Source of the DNA: Armatimonadota bacterium
Lineage (GTDB): Bacteria > Armatimonadota > Fimbriimonadia > Fimbriimonadales > Fimbriimonadaceae
Direction: 5' to 3'
DNA: 64,000 nucleotides
Assembly (NCBI GenBank): GCA_018268315.1
Contig: JAFDWU010000008.1
Span: 1 to 64,000, forward strand
Part shown: one piece after another, positions 1-8,124 of the stretch
Numbering within the stretch: position 1 is the first letter of the stretch
Layout of the letters: the number at the start of each line of letters is the position of its first letter
The notes under the pieces: model-generated
Databases searched by the model: none
Seen by the model: the letters and a program-made list of their open reading frames with translations, nothing else
Told to the model about the DNA's origin: nothing
Made by a program: the position numbers and the translations under genes

Positions 1-516
1 CGCGGTGTTGTAGTTGGGACGGGCGGGCGGGAAGTAAGGAGTCCCTTGATAGCTCGGCGGCATGACCTCAATGTGAGCAGTGGGGGTCTTGGCTCCTTTT
101 TCCCAAGGAAGGGCAGGACCTGCGCTTGGACTTGGCGGATTGTAAGCGCCCCATCCTCGCTGGGCCGAAAACGGGAGGCCGGTAGAGGCAAATAGCATGT
201 TGCTCGCCTCCATCTGCGCCTTGTAGGCTCGCTGCAAGTTGTGCACGGTGGCAAGCTGCTCATCTGACCACAATCCCCGGCGCTCGGGTTCTCGACCGGG
301 ATGCTCGCCCAGATACGGTGTGACTTTCTTGAACTGTTGAGGGCGAGGGGGATGCGCCATCTGCCAGCCCTTACGCGCAAGCGCAGTAAGATTGTCAACT
401 CCGCTGTAAACGCCGGCAGGCGATGCCGACACCAGCATGGAGGCTGCAAGAACAAGGGAGGCTTTCCTGAACCACTTGCTCTTTTGAATCTGACGAGTAA
501 ATAACATCCCAATCAT
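1..516 (-). CDS. Exported protein of unknown function, 3' part cut by window edge
   Basis: This reading frame is open from an ATG at 516 to the left edge, giving 172 codons without a stop. The N-terminus has a basic stretch (RQIQKSKWFRKAS) followed by a hydrophobic segment ending in small residues (LVLAASMLVSASPAG), which looks like a Sec signal peptide of about 35 residues. The rest seen here is rich in Pro, Gly and Tyr. No catalytic motif is visible and I do not recognise the family. A second in-frame ATG at 507 is an alternative start. No clear Shine-Dalgarno sequence lies upstream. The C-terminus is outside the window, so the size and domains cannot be judged. Confidence 0.6.
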   Translation of the reverse strand, partial: MIGMLFTRQIQKSKWFRKASLVLAASMLVSASPAGVYSGVDNLTALARKGWQMAHPPRPQQFKKVTPYLGEHPGREPERRGLWSDEQLATVHNLQRAYKAQMEASNMLFASTGLPFSAQRGWGAYNPPSPSAGPALPWEKGAKTPTAHIEVMPPSYQGTPYFPPARPNYNTA

Positions 517-719
517 TAGTTGTAACCCCGAACACGTACCAGGCTTGTTCTCCTGGTTTACAAAAGCACTACGGGTTGAGATCTTTGTTTTGTTCCCACA
601 TTTGACAGATTTTTGAAATTTTTCTTGCCTTTTGAAATCTTGTGCGCGGGGGTCTTGGCAGAACAGGTTCACTTAGCCCCTCCAGATTCCCGCCAGAGCA
701 CCAATAACTGATATTGGCA

Positions 720-902
720 ATGAACGTTTCCGGAAGCCAGGCAGTGAATACGGCGCTGAACGCGGTCGAGAAGACCGACAACGCCCATGCCGCCTTGCAG
801 CTTCTCCTCCTTAAGAAAGCGCTGGAAATGCGCCAGGAAGAAGCCAGCCAAATTCAAAACTCCGCTACCGGAAAAGGCTCCGTCCTCGATATCCGAGTCT
901 GA
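720..902 (+). CDS. YjfB-like putative motility protein
   Basis: A 60-residue protein starting MNVSGSQAVN, with a central helix LQLLLLKKALEMRQEEASQI. The MxVSG start and the LLKKALEM core match the small YjfB family (putative motility proteins), which usually starts MDVSG; this favours ATG 720 over the in-frame TTG at 714. The family is found in flagellated bacteria but its molecular role is not established. It stands alone, 61 bp before the hydrolase gene. The flagellin gene at 17.7-19.2 kb shows that flagella are likely in this organism. No Shine-Dalgarno sequence is evident. Confidence 0.6.
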   Translation: MNVSGSQAVNTALNAVEKTDNAHAALQLLLLKKALEMRQEEASQIQNSATGKGSVLDIRV

Positions 903-963
903 CTTTCTGCCAAAATCCCCCTAGCGAACCGAACCTCAGGTTAGCCTCTGGTTCGTCTGCTTC

Positions 964-1908
964 ATGGAAATGTTTCTTCGACTGTCTGCAATGCTGCTGC
1001 TTGGCTATGCCACCGCGCCAAGGGCGATCCCCACTTGGGATGAATTGCAGTCGGCCTACGCCCCCATCGAAGCTCCTTTTGAAGTGCGCGAGCAAGCCGT
1101 CGAGATGGGCGAAAAGATGCTTCGCACCCGAATTTCTTTCCCCAGCCAGAGCGGCGACACCGTCACCGGCGTATTCGTGCGACCCCGGGCGGAGGGCGTC
1201 TACCCCGTCGTGCTGTTGCTGCACGGGCTGGGCGGCAATCGGGAGCAGGCCATCGGTAGCGCCGCGCGGCTTCTGATTCGGCAAGGCATTGCATGCCTTG
1301 CGCTGGATGCGCCCCATCACGGCGAACGCCGAACCAGCGCCGACCACTCGCTTTGGCTTCGCATGTACTCAGAGCTCGGCAGCGAAGAGCACGGCATCAA
1401 CGATCTTGCCGCCAAGGTCCTCCGTCAGGAGGACGACGGCGCGGTAGCCAAGCTGCTGCAGGACACGATTAAGACCGGCGTGATGGACTATCGCCGCGCG
1501 CTGGATTACCTTGGCACGCGCAAGGATGTCGATAAGAACCGCATCGGCCTGATGGGCTTCAGCATGGGCGCGATGATGGGCACTATTCTTGGCGCGGTGG
1601 ATTCTCGCGTGAAGGCGCTAAGCCTGTGTGTGGGCGGCGATCCATACACGCGCTTTATGCAAAGCCGGAGCCCGGAAGAGCAGATGACCCTGGCCTGCAT
1701 CTCGCCCAGCTTCTTCGCGCCGCACGTTGCGCCACGGCCGGTTTTAATGCTGAATGGCCGCAATGACGACACGATTCCACGCTCCGCGGCCGAAGTTTTA
1801 TACTATTCCGCGCGGGAACCAAAGCAAATTCGTTGGTATAATAGCGGACATCGATTACCGGATAAGGCTTTCGTAGAAGCTGCCGAGTGGTTGAAAAATA
1901 GATTGTAA
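964..1908 (+). CDS. Exported alpha/beta hydrolase (dienelactone hydrolase/acyl-peptidase-like)
   Basis: A 314-residue serine hydrolase of the alpha/beta fold. A hydrophobic N-terminus (LRLSAMLLLGYATAPRA) suggests export to the periplasm. The oxyanion-loop motif LLHGLGGNRE lies near residue 83. The nucleophile elbow GFSMGA near residue 198 supplies the catalytic Ser. The acid is probably the Asp in NGRNDDTIP near residue 262 and the His is in NSGHRLPDKA near residue 296. The complete triad argues for an active esterase or peptidase, but the substrate cannot be read from the sequence. It is a single-gene unit, followed after 150 bp by a strong terminator. An extended -10-like TGGTATAAT at 1834-1842 lies inside its 3' end. 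Confidence 0.85.
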   Translation: MEMFLRLSAMLLLGYATAPRAIPTWDELQSAYAPIEAPFEVREQAVEMGEKMLRTRISFPSQSGDTVTGVFVRPRAEGVYPVVLLLHGLGGNREQAIGSAARLLIRQGIACLALDAPHHGERRTSADHSLWLRMYSELGSEEHGINDLAAKVLRQEDDGAVAKLLQDTIKTGVMDYRRALDYLGTRKDVDKNRIGLMGFSMGAMMGTILGAVDSRVKALSLCVGGDPYTRFMQSRSPEEQMTLACISPSFFAPHVAPRPVLMLNGRNDDTIPRSAAEVLYYSAREPKQIRWYNSGHRLPDKAFVEAAEWLKNRL

Positions 1909-1949
1909 AACTGCTGGGAACAAAGATGAGCGGCGTTCTTCAAATGAAA

Positions 1950-2094
1950 TATGGGCGAAAGGAGTGCGGGTCTGTTGTCTCCCCTTGCCGTTCTCCGCGC
2001 CCATAAAAGACAATACCCCTAACCTCGTCCAACGAGACGAGGAGCCCTCATACCCCATCCCCCTCCACTACTACCGAGGGGGCTTTTTCTTTTT
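1950..2094 (+). ncRNA. Candidate structured RNA or structured 3' UTR ending in a terminator
   Basis: The gap between the hydrolase and lpxB genes is unusually structured. TATGGGCG (1950-1957) pairs perfectly with CGCCCATA (1998-2005), and inside it GGAG (1961-1964) pairs with CTCC (1993-1996). A second hairpin with CCTCGTC and GACGAGG arms follows around 2024-2042, then the terminator at 2059-2090. Both flanking genes end here, so this is not a leader of either. It could be a free small RNA or a stable 3' UTR of the hydrolase mRNA. It does not match a family I know (no SRP, tmRNA or RNase P signature). Confidence 0.3.
2059..2094 (+). terminator. Rho-independent terminator
   Basis: CCCCCTC (2059-2065) pairs with GAGGGGG (2076-2082) around a 10-nt loop, followed by CTTTTTCTTTTT. 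It ends plus-strand transcription from the hydrolase gene or from the RNA-like element. The T tract overlaps the TAA stop codon of the convergent lpxB gene. Confidence 0.85.
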
Positions 2095-3175
2095 AGCCTA
2101 GGGCGATTTCGGCAGCCCACTGGGCGGCGGCTTCAATGCCATTATCGGGTCCAAGGAGCTGGTCGAGCTCTTGAAAAGCTTCCAGTTGCTTCGTTCTTTC
2201 TGGCGTGTCTTCTAGCAGTTCGTAAAGCCTTGCTCGTATCTCTTGGGGATCGAGTTTGGCGTCCGCAAACTCGGGCACCACTGTGCGCTGAAGCAGGATG
2301 TTGGGCAAGCTGATCGACTTTCCTGCCAGCCCCATCAGGCGGCCCTGAAGCGCCTGCATCGGGCTCAGTTTGTAAATCACCACCATCGGCGTTCGGCAGA
2401 GCGCGGTTTCTAGGGTCACGGTTCCGCTGCATGCCAGCGCGGCTTTCGCGCGGCTGAGGACACCGTAAAGATCGCCCTGGGTGAACTCCGCCTTCGGGCC
2501 ATTTCCCCACAGCGCTTTCACTTGTTCCAAGTTGACAGATGGAGCGAGGCCAAATTCGATGCGGCCCTCATAGCCCGCCAAAACCTGGGCGATGAGAGGA
2601 AGATTAAGGCTGATCTCGTGCTCGCGGCTACCAGGCAACACCGCTACCCCTTCCCGCGCGCCGGACTGCGGCGCGGCGGCCTTGATCAGCTCTTTGATCG
2701 GATGCCCAAGCCATCGGGCATTCGCCCCTGCCTCATTCAATAGCTTTGCCGACCACTCGAAAGGGGTCGCGATGGCGTTGGTAACGGCGGGCAGGTCCGC
2801 GCCCTGTCGGTCTCGCCGCCAGCTTCCCGGCGGCACGAAATAGAACACCTTCCAGCCATGCTGCTTCGCGAATCGGGCCAGCCGCACGTTGATGTAGCCG
2901 AAGTCGATGGGCACAAACAGGCCCGGCTCCATCCCCGCCAGCGCGCGTTTAATCCGCTTTTCGGCCAGCATCACCGGCACCGCGACCATCAGCGCCTGCG
3001 CGATGCCGATCGCGCCCCAGCGCGACGATTCCTCCACCATCTGCGCGCCCCCGGCGCGCAGCAGCGGTCCGCCAACGGCATGAATTTTGAACTCGGCTAA
3101 GCCTTTAAGATGATGAGCGAACGCCGCGCCATAGCGGTCGCCGCTCGCCTCGCCGGCGCAGATGAAGACGTTCAC
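2093..3175 (-). CDS. lpxB: Lipid-A-disaccharide synthase
   Basis: LpxB condenses UDP-2,3-diacylglucosamine with lipid X to give the lipid A disaccharide on the inner membrane face. The 360-residue protein opens with the family signature CAGEASGDRYGA. It also carries VPPGSWRRDRQ, the WLGHP segment and VLPGSREHEI, and the C-terminal nucleotide-sugar site ACSGTVTLETAL. Its length is slightly below the usual 380 or so. Its ATG overlaps the lpxA stop in an ATGA, so the two are translationally coupled. It is the last gene of a fabZ-lpxA-lpxB unit. Confidence 0.95.
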   Translation of the reverse strand: MNVFICAGEASGDRYGAAFAHHLKGLAEFKIHAVGGPLLRAGGAQMVEESSRWGAIGIAQALMVAVPVMLAEKRIKRALAGMEPGLFVPIDFGYINVRLARFAKQHGWKVFYFVPPGSWRRDRQGADLPAVTNAIATPFEWSAKLLNEAGANARWLGHPIKELIKAAAPQSGAREGVAVLPGSREHEISLNLPLIAQVLAGYEGRIEFGLAPSVNLEQVKALWGNGPKAEFTQGDLYGVLSRAKAALACSGTVTLETALCRTPMVVIYKLSPMQALQGRLMGLAGKSISLPNILLQRTVVPEFADAKLDPQEIRARLYELLEDTPERTKQLEAFQELDQLLGPDNGIEAAAQWAAEIALG

Positions 3176-3969
3176 GGCTGATCGCCGCGGCCGTTCTTTC
3201 CTTGGAATCTGCGCTCTTCAAAGCGCAGCAGCATATCCACTTCGCGGGTGATCGGCACTTCACGGCGCACGGTCTCAAGGGCGTTGGTGAGGTTAAGGCG
3301 CGACTTGTAGATGATCTTCACCGCCTTATGCAGCGCAAGGCGCTCTTCCGCGTTGACCCCGAGGCGGCGCAGGCCAACCGCGTTGATGTCCTTGACCTCT
3401 TCCTCCATGCCGTCCACGATCACGAACGGCGGCACGTCCCGCGTGATCTTGGTAAAACCGCCGACCATGGCGGCAGTCCCGATTCTCGCGAACTGGTGAA
3501 TGCCAACCATCCCGCCGATGTTGGCGCGCTCCTCAATCGTCACGTGTCCCGCCACGCCGGTGCTGTTAGCCATGGTGACGAGGTCGTGCATCGTCACGTT
3601 GTGCCCCAGGTGGCAGTAAGCCATGATGTAGCAATCGTTGCCCACCACTGTTGATCGTCCCTCGCCGGTGGCGCGGTGGATGGTGACGTACTCGCGGAAG
3701 ACGTTGTTGTTGCCGATCTTCAGGAACGTCGGCTCGCCCTTGTACTTGCGGTCTTGCGGGTCGCCGCCGATGACTGAGCCTTGGCCAAACCAGTTGTGGC
3801 TGCCGATTACCGTTCGGTGCTTGATGGTGACGTGGCTATCAAGCGTGCAGTCGGGGCCAATCACCGCCCCAGCTTCCACATAGCAAAACGGCCCAATCTT
3901 TACGGTTGGGTCGACTTCCGCCCCTGGTTCGATGACGGAACTTGGATGGATTAATGGGAGAGCGCTTAC
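3172..3969 (-). CDS. lpxA: UDP-N-acetylglucosamine acyltransferase
   Basis: LpxA performs the first step of lipid A synthesis, moving a 3-hydroxyacyl group from ACP to UDP-GlcNAc. The left-handed beta-helix hexapeptide repeats are clear (SSVIEPGAEVDPTVKIGPFC, then VIGGDPQDRKY and HLGHNVTMHD), and the C-terminus is helical. The conserved N-terminus begins at SALPLIHPS. No ATG, GTG or TTG lies there. The best-placed codon is a GTA at 3969 that overlaps the fabZ TAA stop and sits 8 nt after AAGGAG. The nearest canonical start is a TTG at 4047, which would add 26 non-conserved residues inside fabZ. I give the GTA coordinate with that reservation. Confidence 0.88.
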   Translation of the reverse strand, partial: VSALPLIHPSSVIEPGAEVDPTVKIGPFCYVEAGAVIGPDCTLDSHVTIKHRTVIGSHNWFGQGSVIGGDPQDRKYKGEPTFLKIGNNNVFREYVTIHRATGEGRSTVVGNDCYIMAYCHLGHNVTMHDLVTMANSTGVAGHVTIEERANIGGMVGIHQFARIGTAAMVGGFTKITRDVPPFVIVDGMEEEVKDINAVGLRRLGVNAEERLALHKAVKIIYKSRLNLTNALETVRREVPITREVDMLLRFEERRFQGKNGRGDQP

Positions 3970-4406
3970 GGCCTTGGCTCCTTGGCTTTTAAGGTGAAAA
4001 TCATGTCCATCTGGGCAACCATCTTTCCTTCGACGGTTGCCTTGCAAACGAGTTTCCCAACGTCGCCGCGCATGCGGTCAAGTTCGACATGGGAGATGAG
4101 TTGATCACCGGGCACTACCATCTGCTTGAACTTAGCGTTGTCGATGGACCCGATGAGCGGAACCTTACCGAGGTGTTCTGGCGTTACCAAAAGCATGACC
4201 GCTCCTGCCTGTGCCATCGCTTCAAGCACGAGTACGCCGGGCATTACGGGTAGGCCCGGATAGTGGCCCACGAAAAATGCTTCGTTTATGGTGACGTTCT
4301 TAAGGCCAACCAACCGCTTTCCCGGCTCCAACTCCAGAATCCTGTCAACCAGGAGCATGGGGTACCGGTGGGGCAATGTATTGAGAATTTCTTCGATATT
4401 GATCAA
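3966..4406 (-). CDS. fabZ: 3-hydroxyacyl-ACP dehydratase
   Basis: A hotdog-fold dehydratase of type II fatty acid synthesis that also influences the hydroxyacyl-ACP pool for lipid A. NIEEILNTLPHRYPMLLVDR is the family N-terminus. The catalytic His is in VGHYPGLPVMPG and the acid is the Glu in VLVLEAMAQAG. With the TTG start at 4406 the product is 146 residues, the usual length. A longer in-frame extension to 4571 has no family similarity and would overlap the divergent rhomboid gene. It heads the fabZ-lpxA-lpxB unit, and the promoter should lie in the 60 bp before the rhomboid gene. Confidence 0.93.
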   Translation of the reverse strand: MINIEEILNTLPHRYPMLLVDRILELEPGKRLVGLKNVTINEAFFVGHYPGLPVMPGVLVLEAMAQAGAVMLLVTPEHLGKVPLIGSIDNAKFKQMVVPGDQLISHVELDRMRGDVGKLVCKATVEGKMVAQMDMIFTLKAKEPRP

Positions 4407-4466
4407 GCGCGCTTCATCCCTTTGCGAATGAAGGCAGGTATACCTCAGGTCCAACTTTAGCCCGTT

Positions 4467-5153
4467 ATGCTGCCCATCCGCGACAACCAAACAAAAGGCC
4501 AGGTGCCCATCGTTACCTGGACAATCATCGCCCTCAACGTGATGATTTACATCTGGGATCGGCGGCTTCATTTGTTCCTGCCGAACGGAATCCTGTTTGC
4601 GGATTTGGCGATGCGCCCGCGCGAAGTTGTAGCGGTTTTTCAGGGCCAGGGAGATCGCTTCGCGCTCGTGACGGTGCTGACCTCAATGTTCCTACACGGC
4701 AGCATCGCGCATATTTTGGGGAACATGCTGTTCCTTAGCGTGTTTGGCCCCGCCGTCGAAGAGGCGGTTGGCTCTGGCCGGTATTGCCTTTACTACCTCG
4801 TTTGGGGGCTTGCCGCCGCTTTCGCGCAGATTTTGATTGATCCAGGTTCCTTGGTGCCGACTTTGGGCGCTTCCGGGGCAATTGGGGGCGTGTTAGGCGC
4901 TTACTTCCTGCTGTTTCCAACGAATAAGGTGGAAGTGGTCTTGCCGGTGCTGGCGTTCCTTTCATTTGAAGTCGCGGCATGGGTGCTGCTAGGGGTTTGG
5001 TTCCTCTATCAGGTGTTTATTCCGCAGGAAGGTGTTGCAACTTGGGCGCACGTTGGCGGGTTCACGGCGGGCATGCTCACCGTCCTCTTCTTGGGGGGTC
5101 GGCAGCGCATTCTTAAGGGCCGAGACCCTGAACGCGATTTCGGCTATTTGTGA
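4467..5153 (+). CDS. Rhomboid-family intramembrane serine protease
   Basis: A 228-residue polytopic membrane protein with about six hydrophobic segments. The HGSIAHILGNMLFL segment and the GASGAIGG motif (catalytic Ser near residue 136) match rhomboids, and the catalytic His is in WAHVGGFTAG near residue 194. Rhomboids cut transmembrane segments of substrate proteins; this substrate is unknown. It is divergent from fabZ, and its stop region overlaps a possible GTG start of the following DUF5693 gene, implying one transcript with DUF5693 and csaB. Confidence 0.88.
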   Translation: MLPIRDNQTKGQVPIVTWTIIALNVMIYIWDRRLHLFLPNGILFADLAMRPREVVAVFQGQGDRFALVTVLTSMFLHGSIAHILGNMLFLSVFGPAVEEAVGSGRYCLYYLVWGLAAAFAQILIDPGSLVPTLGASGAIGGVLGAYFLLFPTNKVEVVLPVLAFLSFEVAAWVLLGVWFLYQVFIPQEGVATWAHVGGFTAGMLTVLFLGGRQRILKGRDPERDFGYL

Positions 5154-5182
5154 CATCCTTAGTGGATTACGGAAGATCACGG

Positions 5183-7024
5183 ATGAATCTGTCTCGCCTG
5201 CTCCTACCCTCGTGCGTCCTCGCCCTGGTCCTCTCAGCAGTTTCAATTACGTATCGGATCAAGGTTGAGAATCGCAATAAGGCGCTCACCCTCGCACTGG
5301 AAATTGAAAACTTGCGCGCGGATGCCGTAAGCGCGGGCGTCTCCCTTGACGAAGCCGCGAAGGAACTGAAGCACAAGGGGCTTGGCGGTGTTGTGCTGAC
5401 GGAAGAGACGGTGGCGGAAATCGCCAGCCGGGGCGAGATTATCCTAGAACCGGGCGCGCAAATCGCAGGCACAGACAACGCCTTGCGTCGAGTTTTCGCC
5501 GGGTTACAACGGCGCTTTGGCAAAGATGCGTTCCGCATGGCGAAGGAAGGCGAAGAAACCTTCATCGTCGCCAACGGCAAGACCAAGCCGAGCATGGAAG
5601 CGGTACGCGGAACCAGCGTTGGGTTGAACCCGAACGACTGCTTACTTGCGCGCGCGAACGGGCTACACATCATTGGCCGTCTTGCTAACCCTTACGGCGT
5701 GACCGACGGCTACGTGCGGGACACACTCGACGCCGCAATGAATGAGGGGATGACCTACTATCTGCCTCTTGGGGACCAGGTTCTTGGTCGGCGCGATGCG
5801 ATGGAGGCTTTGTACGAGACCTGCCGCACTAAGGGGCTGATTTACTGCTCGCCGGAGTTCGGAAAGCTGGGTGGCGACACCGAAACGATCATCGACATTC
5901 CAGACCATGTGGTGCGGCTGCATTCCGCGCAGGGCGCAGAGCTTGATAAGCTGCCGCGACCGGAAGTGGTCGACCGCTTTGTCCGCGCCGCACGAGAACG
6001 TGGGCAGCGGATCTTGCTTATCCGCCCCGTCAGCTATGCGGCTCCTTCGCCAATCGGGGAAATGGGCAAGCTGCTGGAGGACATCGCGAAGGAATGCGAG
6101 AAGCAGGGCTCGGTCCTGGGAGCGGCTCATCCCGCCACCGATTCTGAGGTTCCAAAGATTCTCTTCCCGCTCATCGGAATCGCGCTCGCGCCGGTGGTCG
6201 CGTGGGTTCTCACTGCCGCGTTTGGGGAGAGGCGTGCACTTGCATGCCTGCTGTTCACTCTTCTGGTTGGAGCGGGCTGCTACAACCCGCACGTCCGCCC
6301 GATTGCCGCCTTCCTGGCCGCCGCAACGTTTCCGGTAGCGGCGTTCATGTGGCTTCGCGACGGACCGCCTCGAAATTGGCTGGTTGGCTTTGCGGTAATC
6401 ACCGCTATCACCGCCGTGGGCGGGTTCTGCGTGGCGGGACTGCTTAATGGCATCGAGTACTTCGTTCAGGCCAAGCAGTTTGAGGGCGTTAAGCTTGCGG
6501 TGTTTGGACCGATTGTCGTCGTCGGCCTGATGTTCTTCAACTTCTATGTGGGTGGGAAGGAGTCTCTGAAGTCGCCGATAACCTGGATGCAGGCGGTTTT
6601 TGGCTTCGTCATCCTTGGCGCGCTCGGGCTTTTGATTGCTAGAACCGGCAACGACAATCCTGCGACCGTAAGCGGCACGGAACTAAAGGTGCGCGCGCTT
6701 CTAGATCAGTTCCTGATGGTTCGCCCGCGAACCAAGGAGTTCCTTGTCGGGCATCCGCTGCTCGTCATCGGACTCTGCCTCAAAGCGGAGCTAGACGCCA
6801 AACCGGGGCTGAAACCCAAGTTAGGTGGCTGGACCGCGCTTGCGCTCCTTGGCGGTGCGATCGGGCAGACGGGCATGCTCAACACGTTCTGCCACATTCA
6901 TTCACCGTTCGTACTTGGGATGATCCGCAATCTCATTGGGGTTGTTCTTGGCCCCATCATCGGCGTAGTGCTCTGGAATCTGTTAAAAGCGACCATACTT
7001 AAGAGGTTTCTCGTAGAGGCTTAA
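5183..7024 (+). CDS. DUF5693 membrane protein, CsaB partner
   Basis: About 613 residues. An N-terminal membrane anchor (LLLPSCVLALVLSAVSITYR) is followed by an extracytoplasmic half of about 300 residues that resembles a divergent polysaccharide-deacetylase-like barrel. A C-terminal half with eight or so hydrophobic segments follows (VAWVLTAAFGERRALACLLF onward). Proteins of this architecture (DUF5693) are found next to csaB in other bacteria, as here, so a role in export or assembly of the pyruvylated surface polymer is likely but unproven. ATG 5183 is preceded by GGAAG at a good distance. A GTG at 5150, overlapping the rhomboid stop, is the alternative. Confidence 0.75.
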   Translation: MNLSRLLLPSCVLALVLSAVSITYRIKVENRNKALTLALEIENLRADAVSAGVSLDEAAKELKHKGLGGVVLTEETVAEIASRGEIILEPGAQIAGTDNALRRVFAGLQRRFGKDAFRMAKEGEETFIVANGKTKPSMEAVRGTSVGLNPNDCLLARANGLHIIGRLANPYGVTDGYVRDTLDAAMNEGMTYYLPLGDQVLGRRDAMEALYETCRTKGLIYCSPEFGKLGGDTETIIDIPDHVVRLHSAQGAELDKLPRPEVVDRFVRAARERGQRILLIRPVSYAAPSPIGEMGKLLEDIAKECEKQGSVLGAAHPATDSEVPKILFPLIGIALAPVVAWVLTAAFGERRALACLLFTLLVGAGCYNPHVRPIAAFLAAATFPVAAFMWLRDGPPRNWLVGFAVITAITAVGGFCVAGLLNGIEYFVQAKQFEGVKLAVFGPIVVVGLMFFNFYVGGKESLKSPITWMQAVFGFVILGALGLLIARTGNDNPATVSGTELKVRALLDQFLMVRPRTKEFLVGHPLLVIGLCLKAELDAKPGLKPKLGGWTALALLGGAIGQTGMLNTFCHIHSPFVLGMIRNLIGVVLGPIIGVVLWNLLKATILKRFLVEA

Positions 7025-7030
7025 CGGAAT

Positions 7031-8104
7031 ATGGCGCAAATTCTTTTAGCCGGCTATTTTGGTGAAGGCAATCTCGGCGACGACGGAATGCTTGAAGCTA
7101 CCATCGATGAGCTTCGCAACCGCGGCCACGGCGTTCATGTTCTGACGGGAGCGCCAGAAGAAACCAGCCGACTCTACCATTGTCAAGGCTATCTTCGTAC
7201 GAACATGAAACTCGTTACGGAGACAATCGAGATGTGCGATATGCTCGCTTTCCCGGGCGGCTCGATCTTTCAAGATGTATCCAGCGTTCGAAGCGTTGCC
7301 TACTACATGGAACTGGTGCGCCGAGCTAAGAATGCAAAGAAGCCGGTCGCCCTGGTTGGCCAAGGTGTGGGCCCTCTCAATAACTTTATTGGCAAGCGGC
7401 TTGCCAAGAGCGCGTTCGAGATGGCGGACATCATCGCGGTCCGCGATCCGAAATCGGCCGATACCATCAAAGAGCTTGGCGTGACCAAGCGTGTTCACCT
7501 GACTGCCGATCCTGCCTTCATGCTTGTTCGTTATGCCGCAGCAATGGAAACCGAGGCGTTTGAGCTTGGCGATATGCGAACCGTCGGACTTGCCCCAAGA
7601 CCCTATGGCAAGAAGGGCGAAGTGGTCAACCTATTTGGAGACCTGGCAAAGCGCCTTTACGCGGCTCGCTTCGTTCCGACGTTGATCGAAATGGATCGAA
7701 GTGAAGACGCTCCTTTGATTGAAGCCATAAGCAAGGCCGCAGGAGGAAAGGTTCCTGATCTGAAGAGGCTTGGAACAGCGGCGCAAGTGCAAAAACGCTT
7801 TGCAAGAATGGAATCGGTCATTGCCATGCGCCTTCATGCAGGAATCTTCGCCAGCACCGTCAACGTGCCGCCCTTCCTCATCAGCTACGATCCTAAAGTT
7901 ACGGCGCTTGGCAAGCTGCTCGGGGTCGGCCATGCACTGTCGTTTGAGGGTCTGACCTCGGAAAACCTCTTCAACCAATTCATGGAGTGGCTTAAGGATC
8001 GGGAGAAGCACCGGATTGTCATGGCGAAGGAAGTAACCAAACTTGCCGAACTGGCCCGGCAAAACATCGACCTCATTGAACAAGCGGTACGTCCAAGAAA
8101 GTGA
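7031..8104 (+). CDS. csaB: Polysaccharide pyruvyl transferase
   Basis: CsaB adds a pyruvyl ketal to a cell-surface polysaccharide; in Bacillus and Thermus this makes the ligand for S-layer-homology domains. The 357-residue protein has the GT-B-like pyruvyl transferase signatures YFGEGNLGDDGML at the N-terminus, FPGGSIFQD and VGQGVGPL in the middle, and MRLHAGIFAS with the conserved His near residue 268. It begins 6 bp after DUF5693 and is probably cotranscribed with it. The presence of lipid A genes nearby shows this pathway works in a diderm cell here. Confidence 0.92.
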   Translation: MAQILLAGYFGEGNLGDDGMLEATIDELRNRGHGVHVLTGAPEETSRLYHCQGYLRTNMKLVTETIEMCDMLAFPGGSIFQDVSSVRSVAYYMELVRRAKNAKKPVALVGQGVGPLNNFIGKRLAKSAFEMADIIAVRDPKSADTIKELGVTKRVHLTADPAFMLVRYAAAMETEAFELGDMRTVGLAPRPYGKKGEVVNLFGDLAKRLYAARFVPTLIEMDRSEDAPLIEAISKAAGGKVPDLKRLGTAAQVQKRFARMESVIAMRLHAGIFASTVNVPPFLISYDPKVTALGKLLGVGHALSFEGLTSENLFNQFMEWLKDREKHRIVMAKEVTKLAELARQNIDLIEQAVRPRK

Positions 8105-8124
8105 ATCCGGCCTAATTCAGTTCC

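Noticed and set aside
569-857. Two overlapping minus-strand frames with no similarity to anything
   Set aside because: They run antisense to the YjfB-like gene, have no ribosome site, and look like chance frames. The 517-719 gap holds no other gene I can support.
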